From UBA3910 sp964626065 (GTDB lineage Bacteria; Bacillota; Limnochordia; Darwinibacteriales; Darwinibacteriaceae), in contig CAZVDE010000003.1 of NCBI GenBank assembly GCA_964626065.1, positions 33,020-97,019 of the forward strand: a stretch of 64,000 nt of DNA, in the 5' to 3' direction. Positions within the stretch are counted from its first letter, which is position 1; each line of letters starts with the position of its first letter. Under the pieces are notes generated by a model. That model had not been told where the DNA came from, made no database searches, and saw nothing but the letters and a program-made list of their open reading frames with translations. Made by a program: the position numbers and the translations under genes. This document shows positions 1-8,601 of this stretch, piece after piece.

Positions 1-85
1 AATAAAAAAGCAAACCCACAACGAGAAAGGGCATTATTAGACCAATCAGCCCCTGTGCACCTGAAACTTCACCCTGTAAAAACAT
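1..85 (-). CDS. yajC: YajC, preprotein translocase accessory subunit (partial, N-terminus only)
   Basis: Only the first 28 codons lie in the window; the gene runs off its left edge. The start is ATG at 83-85, preceded by a strong GAGGAGG with an 8-base spacer. The visible peptide begins MFLQGEVSGAQ and moves straight into a hydrophobic segment ending in LLFY, which fits the single membrane span at the YajC N-terminus. YajC associates with SecDF at the Sec translocon. Its position directly downstream of tgt is the conserved queA-tgt-yajC order and carries much of the identification. Another short membrane protein cannot be excluded from so few residues. Confidence 0.75.
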   Translation of the reverse strand, partial: MFLQGEVSGAQGLIGLIMPFLVVGLLFY

Positions 86-147
86 AATTTTGACCTCCTC
101 GATCCAAACTTACTTTACTTTCTTTCTACCTACTGCAGCGAGATCCT

Positions 148-1263
148 CTATTTTTCTCCCGCAAACCTGGCTAAAAACCCCCTACTAAATTCTGTCAGCG
201 TATCTGCGGCAATCGCCGCCCGGATATTTTTCATTAAACGCATTAAAAAAGCTATATTATGGATAGTTGTCAGGCGAATTCCCAAAACTTCGTTCGTTTT
301 TAAAAGATGGCGTATGTAAGCACGAGAGAATTTACGGCAGGCATAGCAGGCACATCCTTCCTCAATGGGTTCATAGTCTCTGGAAAAAGGCTGATTGCGA
401 ATGGCCATATTCCCCTGCTCCGTGAGGACCATTCCATGCCGCGCCAGCCGAGTCGGCCAAACACAGTCAAACATATCTACCCCCCTGAGCACCCCTTCCA
501 CCAAACAATCGGGTGAACCCACACCCATTAAATAACGGGGTTTATGGGCAGGCATTACCGGGACCAGATCATCTAGTATTTCATACATAAGTCCCTTGGG
601 TTCACCCACACTCAAACCGCCTATACCGTAACCGGGGAAATCCAATTCAATCAGCTCCAGGGCGCTTTCCCGCCGCAAGTCGGTGTACATACCGCCCTGC
701 ACAATGCCGAATAAGGCCTGATCCTCACGATCATGCGCATCCCGGCAGCGTTTTGCCCAACGGGTCGTTAAGTCCTTAGAATCTTGCACATACCCCCGAT
801 CAGCCGGATACGGGGCACACTCGTCAAAAGCCATGGCAATATCGGCCCCCAGAGCCATTTGAATTTGCATTGATTTTTCGGGACTGATAAAATGCTCGGA
901 GCCATCTAAGTGAGAACGAAATTTCACACCCTGCTCAGAAATGGTCCGCAGATCACCGAGGCTGAACACCTGAAACCCACCGCTGTCCGTTAAAACGGGC
1001 CGGCCCCAACCCATAAAAGAATGAAGGCCCCCCGCCTCTTGCACAATGTCAGGGCCGGGTCGTAAATAGAGATGGTATGTATTGCTGAGAATGATTTCTA
1101 CGCCCAGTTCTTCCAGCTCATTAGGGGACATTGTTTTCACGGTGGCTTGGGTACCCACCGGCATAAACACGGGGGTTTCCACAAGACCATGCTTTGTCTC
1201 CAGCCTGCCAAGGCGAGCTTTGGATTCTTTAGATTCTTTCAACACCGAGAATTGTAAAGGCAC
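148..1263 (-). CDS. tgt: Queuine/preQ1 tRNA-guanine transglycosylase
   Basis: Exchanges guanine-34 in the anticodon of GUN tRNAs for the queuosine precursor preQ1 in the cytosol. At 371 aa it is full length. The catalytic DSGGFQVF motif (Asp93), the DECAPYP segment near residue 147 and the DMFDCVWPTR segment carrying the family nucleophile Asp are all present. Zinc ligands fit the family spacing exactly: Cys304, Cys306, Cys309 and His335 (C-x-C-x2-C-x25-H). The start is GTG at 1261-1263 with AAAGGGG seven bases upstream. It lies 12 bases downstream of queA, which acts next in the same pathway, and upstream of yajC, so the three are probably co-transcribed. Confidence 0.97.
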   Translation of the reverse strand: MPLQFSVLKESKESKARLGRLETKHGLVETPVFMPVGTQATVKTMSPNELEELGVEIILSNTYHLYLRPGPDIVQEAGGLHSFMGWGRPVLTDSGGFQVFSLGDLRTISEQGVKFRSHLDGSEHFISPEKSMQIQMALGADIAMAFDECAPYPADRGYVQDSKDLTTRWAKRCRDAHDREDQALFGIVQGGMYTDLRRESALELIELDFPGYGIGGLSVGEPKGLMYEILDDLVPVMPAHKPRYLMGVGSPDCLVEGVLRGVDMFDCVWPTRLARHGMVLTEQGNMAIRNQPFSRDYEPIEEGCACYACRKFSRAYIRHLLKTNEVLGIRLTTIHNIAFLMRLMKNIRAAIAADTLTEFSRGFLARFAGEK

Positions 1264-1275
1264 ACTTTACCCCTT

Positions 1276-2298
1276 TCACAGCAGTAGCATCGCGTCGCCG
1301 AAACTGAAAAACCGATAGCGTTCCGCAATAGCGTGTCTGTAGGCCGCGGATATCAACTCGCTGCCCGCGAATGCGGAAACCAGCATCAAAAGGCTTGATT
1401 TGGGCAAATGGAAGTTTGTCAGCAGAGCGTCCACCGTCTTGAACTCAAATCCCGGGTAAATAAAAATCTCGGTCCAGCCGCTGCCCGCATGAACCAAGCC
1501 ATCATTATCAGCAACGCTTTCCAAAACCCTCACACTGGTCGTTCCCACCGCAATTACCCTCCCACCGGCCCGTTTGCGGCCATTGATTGCCCGGGCAGCC
1601 TCCGGGCTGAGCCGGTAGTACTCTTCATGCATGATGTGGTCTTCTACCCTTTCTACGCGCACAGGGCGAAATGTAGCCAGCCCCACATGGAGTGTCAAAA
1701 ACTCGACTGCCGTACCCGCTGCGGTAATTTCATTCAGCATTGCCCCGGTAAAGTGCAAGCCCGCGGTAGGGGCGGCCGCAGAACCGGAATATTTGGCGTA
1801 CACCGTTTGATAGCGTTCCGGATCAGAGATCTGTTCATGAATATAAGGAGGTAGGGGGGTTTCGCCCACCCGGTACAGGATTGCTGCAAAGTCTTCCCCG
1901 GAGTTGAACTGCACCAAGCGGCCTCCGCTGGCAGTCGTTCCCAGAACTTGACAGGATAAGTCGGGCGAAAACTCAATTTCCGCCCCCTTCCTAGCCCTTT
2001 TCCCGGGCTTAACTAATACCTCCCAGCAGTTATCTTCGTAGGGCCGCAGCAGCAGAATCTCAACCTCGCCGCCACTGCGGCGGTTGATGCCATGCAAGCG
2101 CGCCGGGAGCACCCGCGTATCATTGAGCACTAAAACATCCTCCGGGCGCAGAAAACTTAACACATCCCGAAAATTCCCGTCCTGCAGTTTTCCTTGTTGC
2201 CTATCCACTACGAGCAGGCGCGACTGGTCGCGCTGATCAAGAGGTGTCTGGGCAATCAGTTCTTGGGGCAGCACAAAATCAAATTGATCTACTCTCAT
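1276..2298 (-). CDS. queA: S-adenosylmethionine:tRNA ribosyltransferase-isomerase
   Basis: Transfers and isomerises the ribosyl group of S-adenosylmethionine onto preQ1 in tRNA, giving epoxyqueuosine. The 340 aa length is normal, and the opening MRVDQFDFVLPQELIAQTP is typical of QueA. The segments VLNDTRVLPARL, GLHFT and TNFHLPKSSLLMLVSAF are diagnostic. The ATG overlaps the TGA of the upstream rsgI gene as ATGA, so translation of queA is probably coupled to rsgI. That is an unusual partner for a tRNA-modification gene. tgt follows directly. Confidence 0.97.
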   Translation of the reverse strand: MRVDQFDFVLPQELIAQTPLDQRDQSRLLVVDRQQGKLQDGNFRDVLSFLRPEDVLVLNDTRVLPARLHGINRRSGGEVEILLLRPYEDNCWEVLVKPGKRARKGAEIEFSPDLSCQVLGTTASGGRLVQFNSGEDFAAILYRVGETPLPPYIHEQISDPERYQTVYAKYSGSAAAPTAGLHFTGAMLNEITAAGTAVEFLTLHVGLATFRPVRVERVEDHIMHEEYYRLSPEAARAINGRKRAGGRVIAVGTTSVRVLESVADNDGLVHAGSGWTEIFIYPGFEFKTVDALLTNFHLPKSSLLMLVSAFAGSELISAAYRHAIAERYRFFSFGDAMLLL

Positions 2299-3194
2299 TG
2301 TTTAACTCGAAAATCTCCTTTGAGTTCCGCTACAATGGGAAAACTAGTTACGCTTTGCCCGGTCCACCGGGCAGGTGTCAAGGCCGGGGGCGATGAACTG
2401 GCCGCCGCGGTACGCTGCACACGGGCTGAGGGCATTTTTTCATCTGCGGCCGGATCGTTCACTGTCAACCTGACAGCAGTGCGCTGGGGGATGGCGAACA
2501 AGGCCGGCAGATGAATCGCCAAATATCTGCTGGGGGTAATCCCCGCCAGCTTAGCCTCAGTCAAAAGCGGTGAAGGTACTTCCCACATGCGCAGCTCTGC
2601 CAGCTGAATCGTGCCGAATACTTCTTCAGCCATTTTCTGCAGCTCGCGATAAGTGCCGCTGTCTCCTTTTTTCAGCTCCCTTGCCCTTTTTATGTCCCGT
2701 TGGCTCGCCGCGTTATAATTTAGGCCGGCCATTGTGACTAAAATTTGTTTTTGGCCGCTGCCAAGATAACCGTCTTTTTGCAGCCGGACCGCTAATTTCC
2801 GTAGGGCCGAGCGCAAATCATCGCCCACAACAGCCAATTTAGCGGCTACTTGACGCCCATCGCGGTTCAAGCCTTCTACGGCTAAAACACGGTTTTCAGC
2901 GCTGATTTGCAGTTCGAAACTGGGGTTTACATCCACCGTCATGACATAGGCAGCAGCACCCCCGGGCACCAGCCTGCCCGTTAACACCGGCCAGGTGCCT
3001 ATCAGGGCTAAGAAAAGCGTTGCTACAAGCCCCGCCTGCAGGACGTTAAAGCGCGTTTTTCTAGGCGTGTATCGGATTTCTTGGCCCACATGCACGTGTT
3101 TTTTAAGCGGAATCCTAATGAATTCGCCTTCAGAAGTCATAATAATGACTTTATTCTTGGGGGCAATTTCCACAACAACCCCTTTACGTTTCAT
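2295..3194 (-). CDS. rsgI: RsgI-type membrane anti-sigma factor
   Basis: Partner of the SigI-family factor encoded 14 bases upstream. Residues 1-50 form a small cytosolic RsgI_N-type domain (MKRKGVVVEIAPKNKVIIM, with a VGQEI segment near residue 37). One membrane span follows at about 51-72, then an extracytoplasmic part containing MTVDVNPSFELQI, the conserved core just outside the membrane in RsgI proteins. The C-terminal part ends in a Pro/Ala/Ser-rich stretch. I see no carbohydrate-binding or glycosidase module such as those on the RsgI proteins of cellulolytic clostridia, so the signal sensed is unknown. It probably sequesters SigI at the membrane. Confidence 0.85.
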   Translation of the reverse strand: MKRKGVVVEIAPKNKVIIMTSEGEFIRIPLKKHVHVGQEIRYTPRKTRFNVLQAGLVATLFLALIGTWPVLTGRLVPGGAAAYVMTVDVNPSFELQISAENRVLAVEGLNRDGRQVAAKLAVVGDDLRSALRKLAVRLQKDGYLGSGQKQILVTMAGLNYNAASQRDIKRARELKKGDSGTYRELQKMAEEVFGTIQLAELRMWEVPSPLLTEAKLAGITPSRYLAIHLPALFAIPQRTAVRLTVNDPAADEKMPSARVQRTAAASSSPPALTPARWTGQSVTSFPIVAELKGDFRVKQ

Positions 3195-3208
3195 AGTGGT
3201 TGCCTCCT

Positions 3209-3955
3209 TTACACCGGCCGATCAAGGTATTCCTGCAAATGGCAGAACTCCCCAATCAGGACTAAAGCTAGAGTAATTATGTATTTTCTCTGCCGCTCCA
3301 GAGTCTTACGGCTAACCTTGACCCGGTTTTCCAGTTCTTTTAAGGGCAGCGATTTCTTTTTAGTCAGATATGCTAGCAGTTCCGGATCTTTCACTAATAT
3401 CTTTGCCACAGCCAAAGCGCGGTCCCTAGCGTCCTGGTGTTTGGGTGATATTTTGACCAGTTCTGAGAATCTGATGCCGTAGTGGCTTAAGAGCTGGTCA
3501 AGGCGGAAAATCTCCTCCCGCCGTTCTTCCGTTTCCTCTTGGATCTGCATTACGGCATGGGCCTCTTTAGATTCTATTTTCTGAATTACGCCCTCTTCGT
3601 AGTCATCATTTTCAAAACTGGAGAGGGGGATTTCATCGGCCCTGCGCGCTTGCCGCCTGAAAAAATCAACCATCCTACGCTTAATTACGATTTCAGCGAA
3701 ACTGAGGAAAGAAGCACCCCCATCACTGCTGTAAGCATCTATGGCTTCATTGAAAGCAATCATGGCGATGCTTGCCTCGTCATCCCTGCCCAATACCAGA
3801 TATTTGCGGCACGATCCGGACGCAACCCGCAGAAAAAACGGACGGTAGTCCGACAATATACGTTCCCGTGCCCCCGCATCTCCCGCTTGGGCCGCGGCAA
3901 CCAACTCCGGCAGTTGAATCTGCTGTTCAGCCTGATAAGCTGCATGTGTTGTCAT
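3209..3955 (-). CDS. sigI: RNA polymerase sigma factor, SigI family
   Basis: The 248 aa protein has a region-2-like N-terminal half (ILSDYRPFFLRVASGSCRKY, then DEASIAMIAFNEAIDAY and SFAEIVIKRRMVDFFRR) and a C-terminal helix-turn-helix part (LKELENRVKVSRKTLERQRKY) characteristic of SigI rather than sigma-70 or ordinary ECF factors. The ATG has GGGAGG seven bases upstream. It is followed at once by rsgI, the standard sigI-rsgI pair, so activity is likely controlled by the membrane anti-sigma factor. The only upstream spacer is 50 bases after era. SigI factors serve heat shock and envelope stress in Bacillus and polysaccharide sensing in some clostridia; which applies here is not visible. Confidence 0.9.
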   Translation of the reverse strand: MTTHAAYQAEQQIQLPELVAAAQAGDAGARERILSDYRPFFLRVASGSCRKYLVLGRDDEASIAMIAFNEAIDAYSSDGGASFLSFAEIVIKRRMVDFFRRQARRADEIPLSSFENDDYEEGVIQKIESKEAHAVMQIQEETEERREEIFRLDQLLSHYGIRFSELVKISPKHQDARDRALAVAKILVKDPELLAYLTKKKSLPLKELENRVKVSRKTLERQRKYIITLALVLIGEFCHLQEYLDRPV

Positions 3956-4005
3956 CGCTCAACCTCCCCTGACAAGTTTCGACCTCCATCTCACAGAGCT
4001 GAGGG

Positions 4006-4896
4006 TTACTCATACCCAAACTCACGCAAGGCGCCGGACTTATTCCTCCAATCCCTTTTAACCTTGACCCACAAATCAAGATATACTTGGGTGCCTAACA
4101 GCCTCTCAATTTGTTCGCGAGCCCCAATGCCCACTTCCTTTAAAAGCCGCCCGCCCCGGCCGATCACAATCCCTTTTTGCGATTCCCGCTCCACATAAAT
4201 GGTGGCCCTGATGCGGATCAGATTCCGTGCCGCATCTTCCACGATCTGATCCACGTCCACCGCGATGGAATGGGGGATTTCTTCTTCGGTGCGGGCCAGC
4301 AGTTCTTCTCGGATAAATTCCGCAACCAGAAACCTTTCGGGCTGATCTGTCACCCAGTCCTCCGGATAATACTGCGGGCCTTCCTCCAACCTGGCTATAA
4401 TCGCATCCTCCAGCTGCTGAAGATTGGTGCCCTCCAGGGCTGAAACGGGTATAATGGCGGCAAATTCCCGTTTATCCGCAACTTCCCGCAAAAACTTTTC
4501 ATGTTCGCCATCGGCAACCCGGTCTATTTTGTTGACCGCCAAAATGACCGGCTGCTGTACCGAGCCGAGCTCTCTTAAGATATGCTCATCGGCTGCGGCC
4601 CAGCGGCCCATTTCCACTAACCACACAACTACGTCTATATCCTCCAGGGCCCGAAAGGCACTTCGCACCATATATTCACCCAGTTTATGCAGGGGTTTAT
4701 GCAGGCCCGGCGTATCCAAAAAAACAATCTGGGCATCAGGCCGCGTCAAGACGCACTGGACTGTGTTGCGCGTAGTTTGTGGTTTATCCGATACAATGGC
4801 AACTTTGAAACCCAACAGAGCGTTTAAGAGCGTCGATTTACCCACATTAGGCCGCCCTACCACCGCGGCAAATCCCGATTTGAAGCTGTCCTGCAT
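4006..4896 (-). CDS. era: GTPase Era (16S rRNA/30S assembly)
   Basis: Essential GTPase that binds the 3' end of 16S rRNA during 30S maturation. With the ATG at 4894-4896 (SD AAAGGTG) the protein is 296 aa, the usual Era length. The open frame extends 52 codons further upstream but that part lies inside cdd and is not Era-like. Visible motifs are G1 GRPNVGKST (residues 14-22), DTPGLH, NKID and a SAL G5 motif. The C-terminal KH domain includes the GRGGRLLKEVG segment. It sits 5 bases downstream of cdd, as in other Firmicutes. Confidence 0.97.
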   Translation of the reverse strand: MQDSFKSGFAAVVGRPNVGKSTLLNALLGFKVAIVSDKPQTTRNTVQCVLTRPDAQIVFLDTPGLHKPLHKLGEYMVRSAFRALEDIDVVVWLVEMGRWAAADEHILRELGSVQQPVILAVNKIDRVADGEHEKFLREVADKREFAAIIPVSALEGTNLQQLEDAIIARLEEGPQYYPEDWVTDQPERFLVAEFIREELLARTEEEIPHSIAVDVDQIVEDAARNLIRIRATIYVERESQKGIVIGRGGRLLKEVGIGAREQIERLLGTQVYLDLWVKVKRDWRNKSGALREFGYE

Positions 4897-4901
4897 ACTC
4901 T

Positions 4902-5306
4902 TCACCTTTCTTGTTCCAGATCCCGGCTTGTAAAAGCCCCGGGCAGCAATTCGGCCACGGTCGTTTTTTTCACCGCCCCCTGCAGATTTCCCAAATAAAC
5001 GGGCATTTCCGGTTGGCAAAATTCCACCATCACTTGGCGGCACACCCCACAAGGAGTGACCGGCCTTGCACTGTCCGCCACAACGGCCAGTGCGGCAAAT
5101 TCTAAAACTCCTTCTGACACCGCCTTAAAAATGGCGGTGCGTTCCGCACAGTTAGTCGGGCTGTAAGCCGCATTTTCTATGTTACAGCCTAAAAAGACCC
5201 GACCATCCCGGGCCAGTAAGGCCGCGCCCACTTTAAAGTTGGAGTATGGCGTATAAGCGCGCCGGCGCGCCTGCACAGCAAGCTCCATTAATTCGGACCC
5301 TTTCAT
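4902..5306 (-). CDS. cdd: Cytidine deaminase
   Basis: Deaminates cytidine and deoxycytidine to uridine forms in pyrimidine salvage. The 134 aa length matches the small tetrameric Cdd of Gram-positive bacteria. The zinc site is complete: NCAERTA supplies one Cys ligand and the catalytic Glu, and PCGVCRQ supplies two more cysteines. The N-terminal RRRAYTPYSNFKVGAAL segment is also typical. The start is ATG with GGGAGG eight bases upstream. It lies between the lipid kinase/phosphatase gene and era, the conserved dgkA-cdd-era order. Confidence 0.96.
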   Translation of the reverse strand: MKGSELMELAVQARRRAYTPYSNFKVGAALLARDGRVFLGCNIENAAYSPTNCAERTAIFKAVSEGVLEFAALAVVADSARPVTPCGVCRQVMVEFCQPEMPVYLGNLQGAVKKTTVAELLPGAFTSRDLEQER

Positions 5307-5321
5307 GTTCAGCGCCTCCCA

Positions 5322-6014
5322 TCAAGCTTTCAGGCGAAAAAATATAAGGGTAACCACAATACCCACCAACGCACCAGTCACAACCTCCGGCCAGCTATGT
5401 ATTTCCCCCTCTATTCTGCTTTGCGCCACCAATGCGGCCAGGGCAAACCCGGCGATGACCGGTAAGCCCGAGCCCGTCTGCCAAATGGCGGTGGCTAAGA
5501 CAAAAGCGAGGGCGGTATGGCCCGAAGGCATACCCCCGCGCAGCAGCGGTTCATGGCCCAGGCCCGCCTTCCAACCGATGATAATCAAGACAACGGTGAC
5601 CAAGGCCAGTACAATTAAATACTGCAGGGGAATTGCCTGCCGAAAAACAACTGAATCGAAATTTAACAAATGATCTATAAAGACTAGGTACCCAACTGCC
5701 GCCGCGGTCATGGCCGCAATTAATACTGCCCCGGCCGCTATGTTTTTAATCACCCCGGCCAGTGGGTGGAAATCGGGTGTGATTAGATTCACCACTTCTT
5801 CTATGGCAGTATTGATTAGCTCAGCCATTAAAACGATACCGATCGTCAAAACTAGCGCCAGCGTTTCCAGGCGCGACACCCCAAGTACGGTGGCGAAAAT
5901 CACAACCAAAAGGCCAAGGACGATATGAACGCGCATATTCCGCTCCTGGCGGGCCACGTGCATAATGCCCTGGACCGCATCGCTAAAACTAAAAAAGATG
6001 GGCCGTTTTTGCAT
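5322..6014 (-). CDS. Fusion of undecaprenol/diacylglycerol kinase (DgkA) and PAP2 phosphatase domains
   Basis: A 230 aa integral membrane protein. Residues 1-115 are a DgkA-type kinase: FSDAVQGIMHVARQERNMR, then the catalytic segment AELINTAIEEVVNLI. Residues 120-230 are a PAP2 lipid phosphatase domain with PSGHTA and the SRIEGEIH motif (S-R-x5-H). DgkA-type enzymes in Gram-positives phosphorylate undecaprenol, and PAP2 enzymes dephosphorylate undecaprenyl pyrophosphate or phosphatidyl substrates, so the protein may act on both forms of the cell-wall lipid carrier. The PAP2 motif 3 ends in Glu where Asp is common. The start is ATG with GGGGAG upstream; the gene lies between ybeY and cdd, the usual dgkA slot. 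Confidence 0.88.
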   Translation of the reverse strand: MQKRPIFFSFSDAVQGIMHVARQERNMRVHIVLGLLVVIFATVLGVSRLETLALVLTIGIVLMAELINTAIEEVVNLITPDFHPLAGVIKNIAAGAVLIAAMTAAAVGYLVFIDHLLNFDSVVFRQAIPLQYLIVLALVTVVLIIIGWKAGLGHEPLLRGGMPSGHTALAFVLATAIWQTGSGLPVIAGFALAALVAQSRIEGEIHSWPEVVTGALVGIVVTLIFFRLKA

Positions 6015-6017
6015 TCC

Positions 6018-6461
6018 TTATCTCCCCAAATCAAGGGCGGCCAATACCTGCTCCTCCTTGGCGCGCATGATGCTCTGGCCTTCTTCCGTTTCGTGATCAT
6101 AGCCAAGCAGATGGAGCAACCCATGAACAGCTAAGTATACTACTTCGCGTTCCAGCCTGTGCCCGTATTCGCCAGCCTGTTCGTCTGCCCGTTCCAGCGA
6201 GATTACAATGTCACCCAAAATTTGCGGCAGCCCCGGGGGAAGTTCATCTTGCGGAAAGGAGAGGACATCAGTGGGTTCATTCAAACCCCGATACTGTTTA
6301 TTTAAGGCCCGTATCGCCCGATCATCAACAAACGACACGCTCACTTCGGGCTCGTCCCGCAGATTTTCCAGGCGAGCCGCGGTTTGAAACGCTTTTTCAA
6401 TCAATTTTGTAAACTGCCCTATTTGCTCACTGCGCAGCTCGCTATTTATCAATATTCGCAT
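6018..6461 (-). CDS. ybeY: Endoribonuclease YbeY (rRNA maturation)
   Basis: Single-strand endoribonuclease needed for 16S rRNA 3' processing and ribosome quality control. The metal-binding HGLLHLLGYDH motif (H-x3-H-x5-H) is intact near residue 115, and the preceding TDVLSFPQDE and LGDIVIS segments are standard. The ATG at 6459-6461 gives 147 aa. The open frame runs 34 codons further upstream, but that part only reads through the end of the HD-domain gene, which YbeY overlaps by 20 bases. It is followed 3 bases later by the kinase/PAP2 fusion, and the block matches phoH-yqfF-ybeY-dgkA-cdd-era of Bacillus. Confidence 0.96.
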   Translation of the reverse strand: MRILINSELRSEQIGQFTKLIEKAFQTAARLENLRDEPEVSVSFVDDRAIRALNKQYRGLNEPTDVLSFPQDELPPGLPQILGDIVISLERADEQAGEYGHRLEREVVYLAVHGLLHLLGYDHETEEGQSIMRAKEEQVLAALDLGR

Positions 6462-8601
6462 CCTTGACGCGCTTCCCTTCAATCTCTTCTTTGGTGATCT
6501 GCTCCGGATACTCCACCCGAGCATGAAACATGCTGACAATAACTTTAACGAAGGCGTTAGCAATCTTGTCCATATCCTGAAACGTCAAGTCGCTCTCATC
6601 CAATTCTCCCGAATTTAACCGATCTTTGATGATCTTACGAACAATGCCCTCTATTTTCCCGGGATTGGGTTTGGCCAAAGAACGAACAGCCGCTTCTGTG
6701 GCATCCGCTAAGGAGACGATGGCCACCTCTTTGCCCTGCGGTTTAGGCCCGGGATAGCGAAAATCCCTCTCTTCCACTGTCCCCTCGTCATTGGCCTCAG
6801 AAGCACGATGGTAAAAATAGCGGACCAAATCCGTGCCGTGATGCTGGGCGATAAACTGGGATACCGCCGGCGGAAGTTTAAACTCATTGGCCAATTCCAA
6901 GCCGTCTTTCACATGGGAGGTGATGATCAGGGTTGATAGGGACGGAGCCATTTTGTCATGCGGGTTTTCCATGCCCACCTGGTTTTCCACGAAGAAATAG
7001 GGCCGTTTCAGTTTGCCAATGTCGTGGTAATGGGACCCAACCCTAGCTAAAAGGCCATCTGCCCCCACCGCTTCCGCAGCCGCCTCCGCAAGATTGCCCA
7101 CTAGTATGCTGTGATGATAAGTACCCGGTGCCTCCAGCATTAAACGCCGCATGAGGGGGTGGTTTGGATTAGATAATTCCAAAAGCCGCAGAGAAGATGT
7201 GACCTTAAACACACTTTCCAGATAGGGTAGAATTCCGATGGCTACAATTGAAGCTAAGACACCGCTGAAAAGCCCCAAATAGCTGTGGAGTATTAAGCTT
7301 ATATCCTTACCCAAGAGCCCCAAGGTGATCATAAGCAGTAGTTTGACGCCACCCACTATAAAACCGGCTCGCATCAAATCACCGCGCTCACTGACTTTAG
7401 ACACGCTTAAAATTGCGGTCAATCCGCCGATTAAGGCCAGTACCCCTATCATCCAACTCATGTCATTGATGATCGTCAGCAGGATCGCCAAAATAATGGT
7501 GACAATTGCCGCCACCTTAGAGTCGATCAAAAGGGTTAGAAGTAGGCCCGCCAATGCGGAAGGATTTAAGAACGGGGCGCCGCTCCAGGCAATTACCGAA
7601 AACAGTTTGCCTAAAAGGAGCATGGTAATTAACACCGAACCAACGAGAGCCAAAAGAATTTCGTTGTGCAGGACATCGGAACGATTTTGATACAAAAACG
7701 TCCCACCCAAGATAAGTAAAATGGAAACTAAAAAGATTACTCCTAAAAAGGCGCCATAATCGCGACCCGTTTTAATCAAGCCCACATCACGCAAAAGCTC
7801 CACATGTTCAGGGCGGACAACATCGCCTTTGCGGACAATTATTTCACCCTTCATTATAAAAATCGGTTCAACGGCATCAACGGCCGCTTGCCTGGCCCGA
7901 TTTACCTTTTCGGTGTCTAGGACTAAATTGGGCTGAATCAGCTGCCGGCCGATGATTGTACCCGCCTCCATCAGTTCGGGCGTCAACCGCTGGGCATGCA
8001 CATCGGCCTCAAAGGCGTCCCTTGCATCGCGCAGGCCGTCCTCACTGATTCGCTCCTCCATTGCCGTCAAAAGCAGTGTGGTCAGGGATTGGGCGAAATG
8101 ATCGAATTCGGAAAGAGTTAAAGCCGCTATCGACTGCAAAATGGGATCGGAGATCTCAATCTTCCAGTCGCGAATCAAACGCCTGTCTATTTCGGAGATT
8201 GAAAGAGGTTCGGGCGCATCCTCCCCCTCCGGTACTTCCTCCATAATACTGAGGCGCAATAGGTTAAGAATACCGGTAATGTTTTCTTCCACGCGCAGGA
8301 TAATTGCCTGATTAAGAAGATGATAATCAGGATCCTCACTTACTTCCAAAAGTGTCTGCCGAGATGCCTCTTCTTTAAGCCGCTCTGTCTCAGTATGATT
8401 GACCGCAGTTATGGGTGCGGCAAGATCCTTTTTTGCCACCTGCCCCACTTCTACCGCCACGCCCATGGGCAGCACATCGAAAACCAAAATGGCCAAAATG
8501 GCCACAAAAACAAGCCCACCTAACAACCACTGCTTAACGGTAGTCTGTTCCAGGATTCGCTGCCTTGCCTGAGTGAAGCTACTTTTGCTTTTTCGTTTCA
8601 C
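6442..8601 (-). CDS. pgpH: 7TM-HD family c-di-AMP phosphodiesterase (PgpH/YqfF type)
   Basis: Membrane phosphodiesterase predicted to hydrolyse cyclic di-AMP. The order is a short cytosolic start, one membrane span (about 25-45), a large extracellular 7TMR-HDED domain (45-270), a seven-helix block (about 275-460) and a cytosolic HD domain with GSHYHDIGK (His-Asp near residue 526) and QHHGT. I place the start at GTG 8599-8601, preceded by AGGGGG with a 6-base spacer, giving 719 aa. An ATG five codons upstream lies before that SD and has none of its own. The gene overlaps phoH by 23 bases and ybeY by 20. Confidence 0.93.
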   Translation of the reverse strand: MKRKSKSSFTQARQRILEQTTVKQWLLGGLVFVAILAILVFDVLPMGVAVEVGQVAKKDLAAPITAVNHTETERLKEEASRQTLLEVSEDPDYHLLNQAIILRVEENITGILNLLRLSIMEEVPEGEDAPEPLSISEIDRRLIRDWKIEISDPILQSIAALTLSEFDHFAQSLTTLLLTAMEERISEDGLRDARDAFEADVHAQRLTPELMEAGTIIGRQLIQPNLVLDTEKVNRARQAAVDAVEPIFIMKGEIIVRKGDVVRPEHVELLRDVGLIKTGRDYGAFLGVIFLVSILLILGGTFLYQNRSDVLHNEILLALVGSVLITMLLLGKLFSVIAWSGAPFLNPSALAGLLLTLLIDSKVAAIVTIILAILLTIINDMSWMIGVLALIGGLTAILSVSKVSERGDLMRAGFIVGGVKLLLMITLGLLGKDISLILHSYLGLFSGVLASIVAIGILPYLESVFKVTSSLRLLELSNPNHPLMRRLMLEAPGTYHHSILVGNLAEAAAEAVGADGLLARVGSHYHDIGKLKRPYFFVENQVGMENPHDKMAPSLSTLIITSHVKDGLELANEFKLPPAVSQFIAQHHGTDLVRYFYHRASEANDEGTVEERDFRYPGPKPQGKEVAIVSLADATEAAVRSLAKPNPGKIEGIVRKIIKDRLNSGELDESDLTFQDMDKIANAFVKVIVSMFHARVEYPEQITKEEIEGKRVKDANIDK

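Noticed and set aside
3539..4198. 219-codon open frame on the plus strand opposite sigI and era
   Set aside because: It lies antisense across two clear genes, has no SD or family similarity, and its composition is that of a reverse-strand shadow.
4897..5052. 52-codon N-terminal extension of era
   Set aside because: It overlaps cdd almost entirely, and the internal ATG has a good SD and matches the Era N-terminus.
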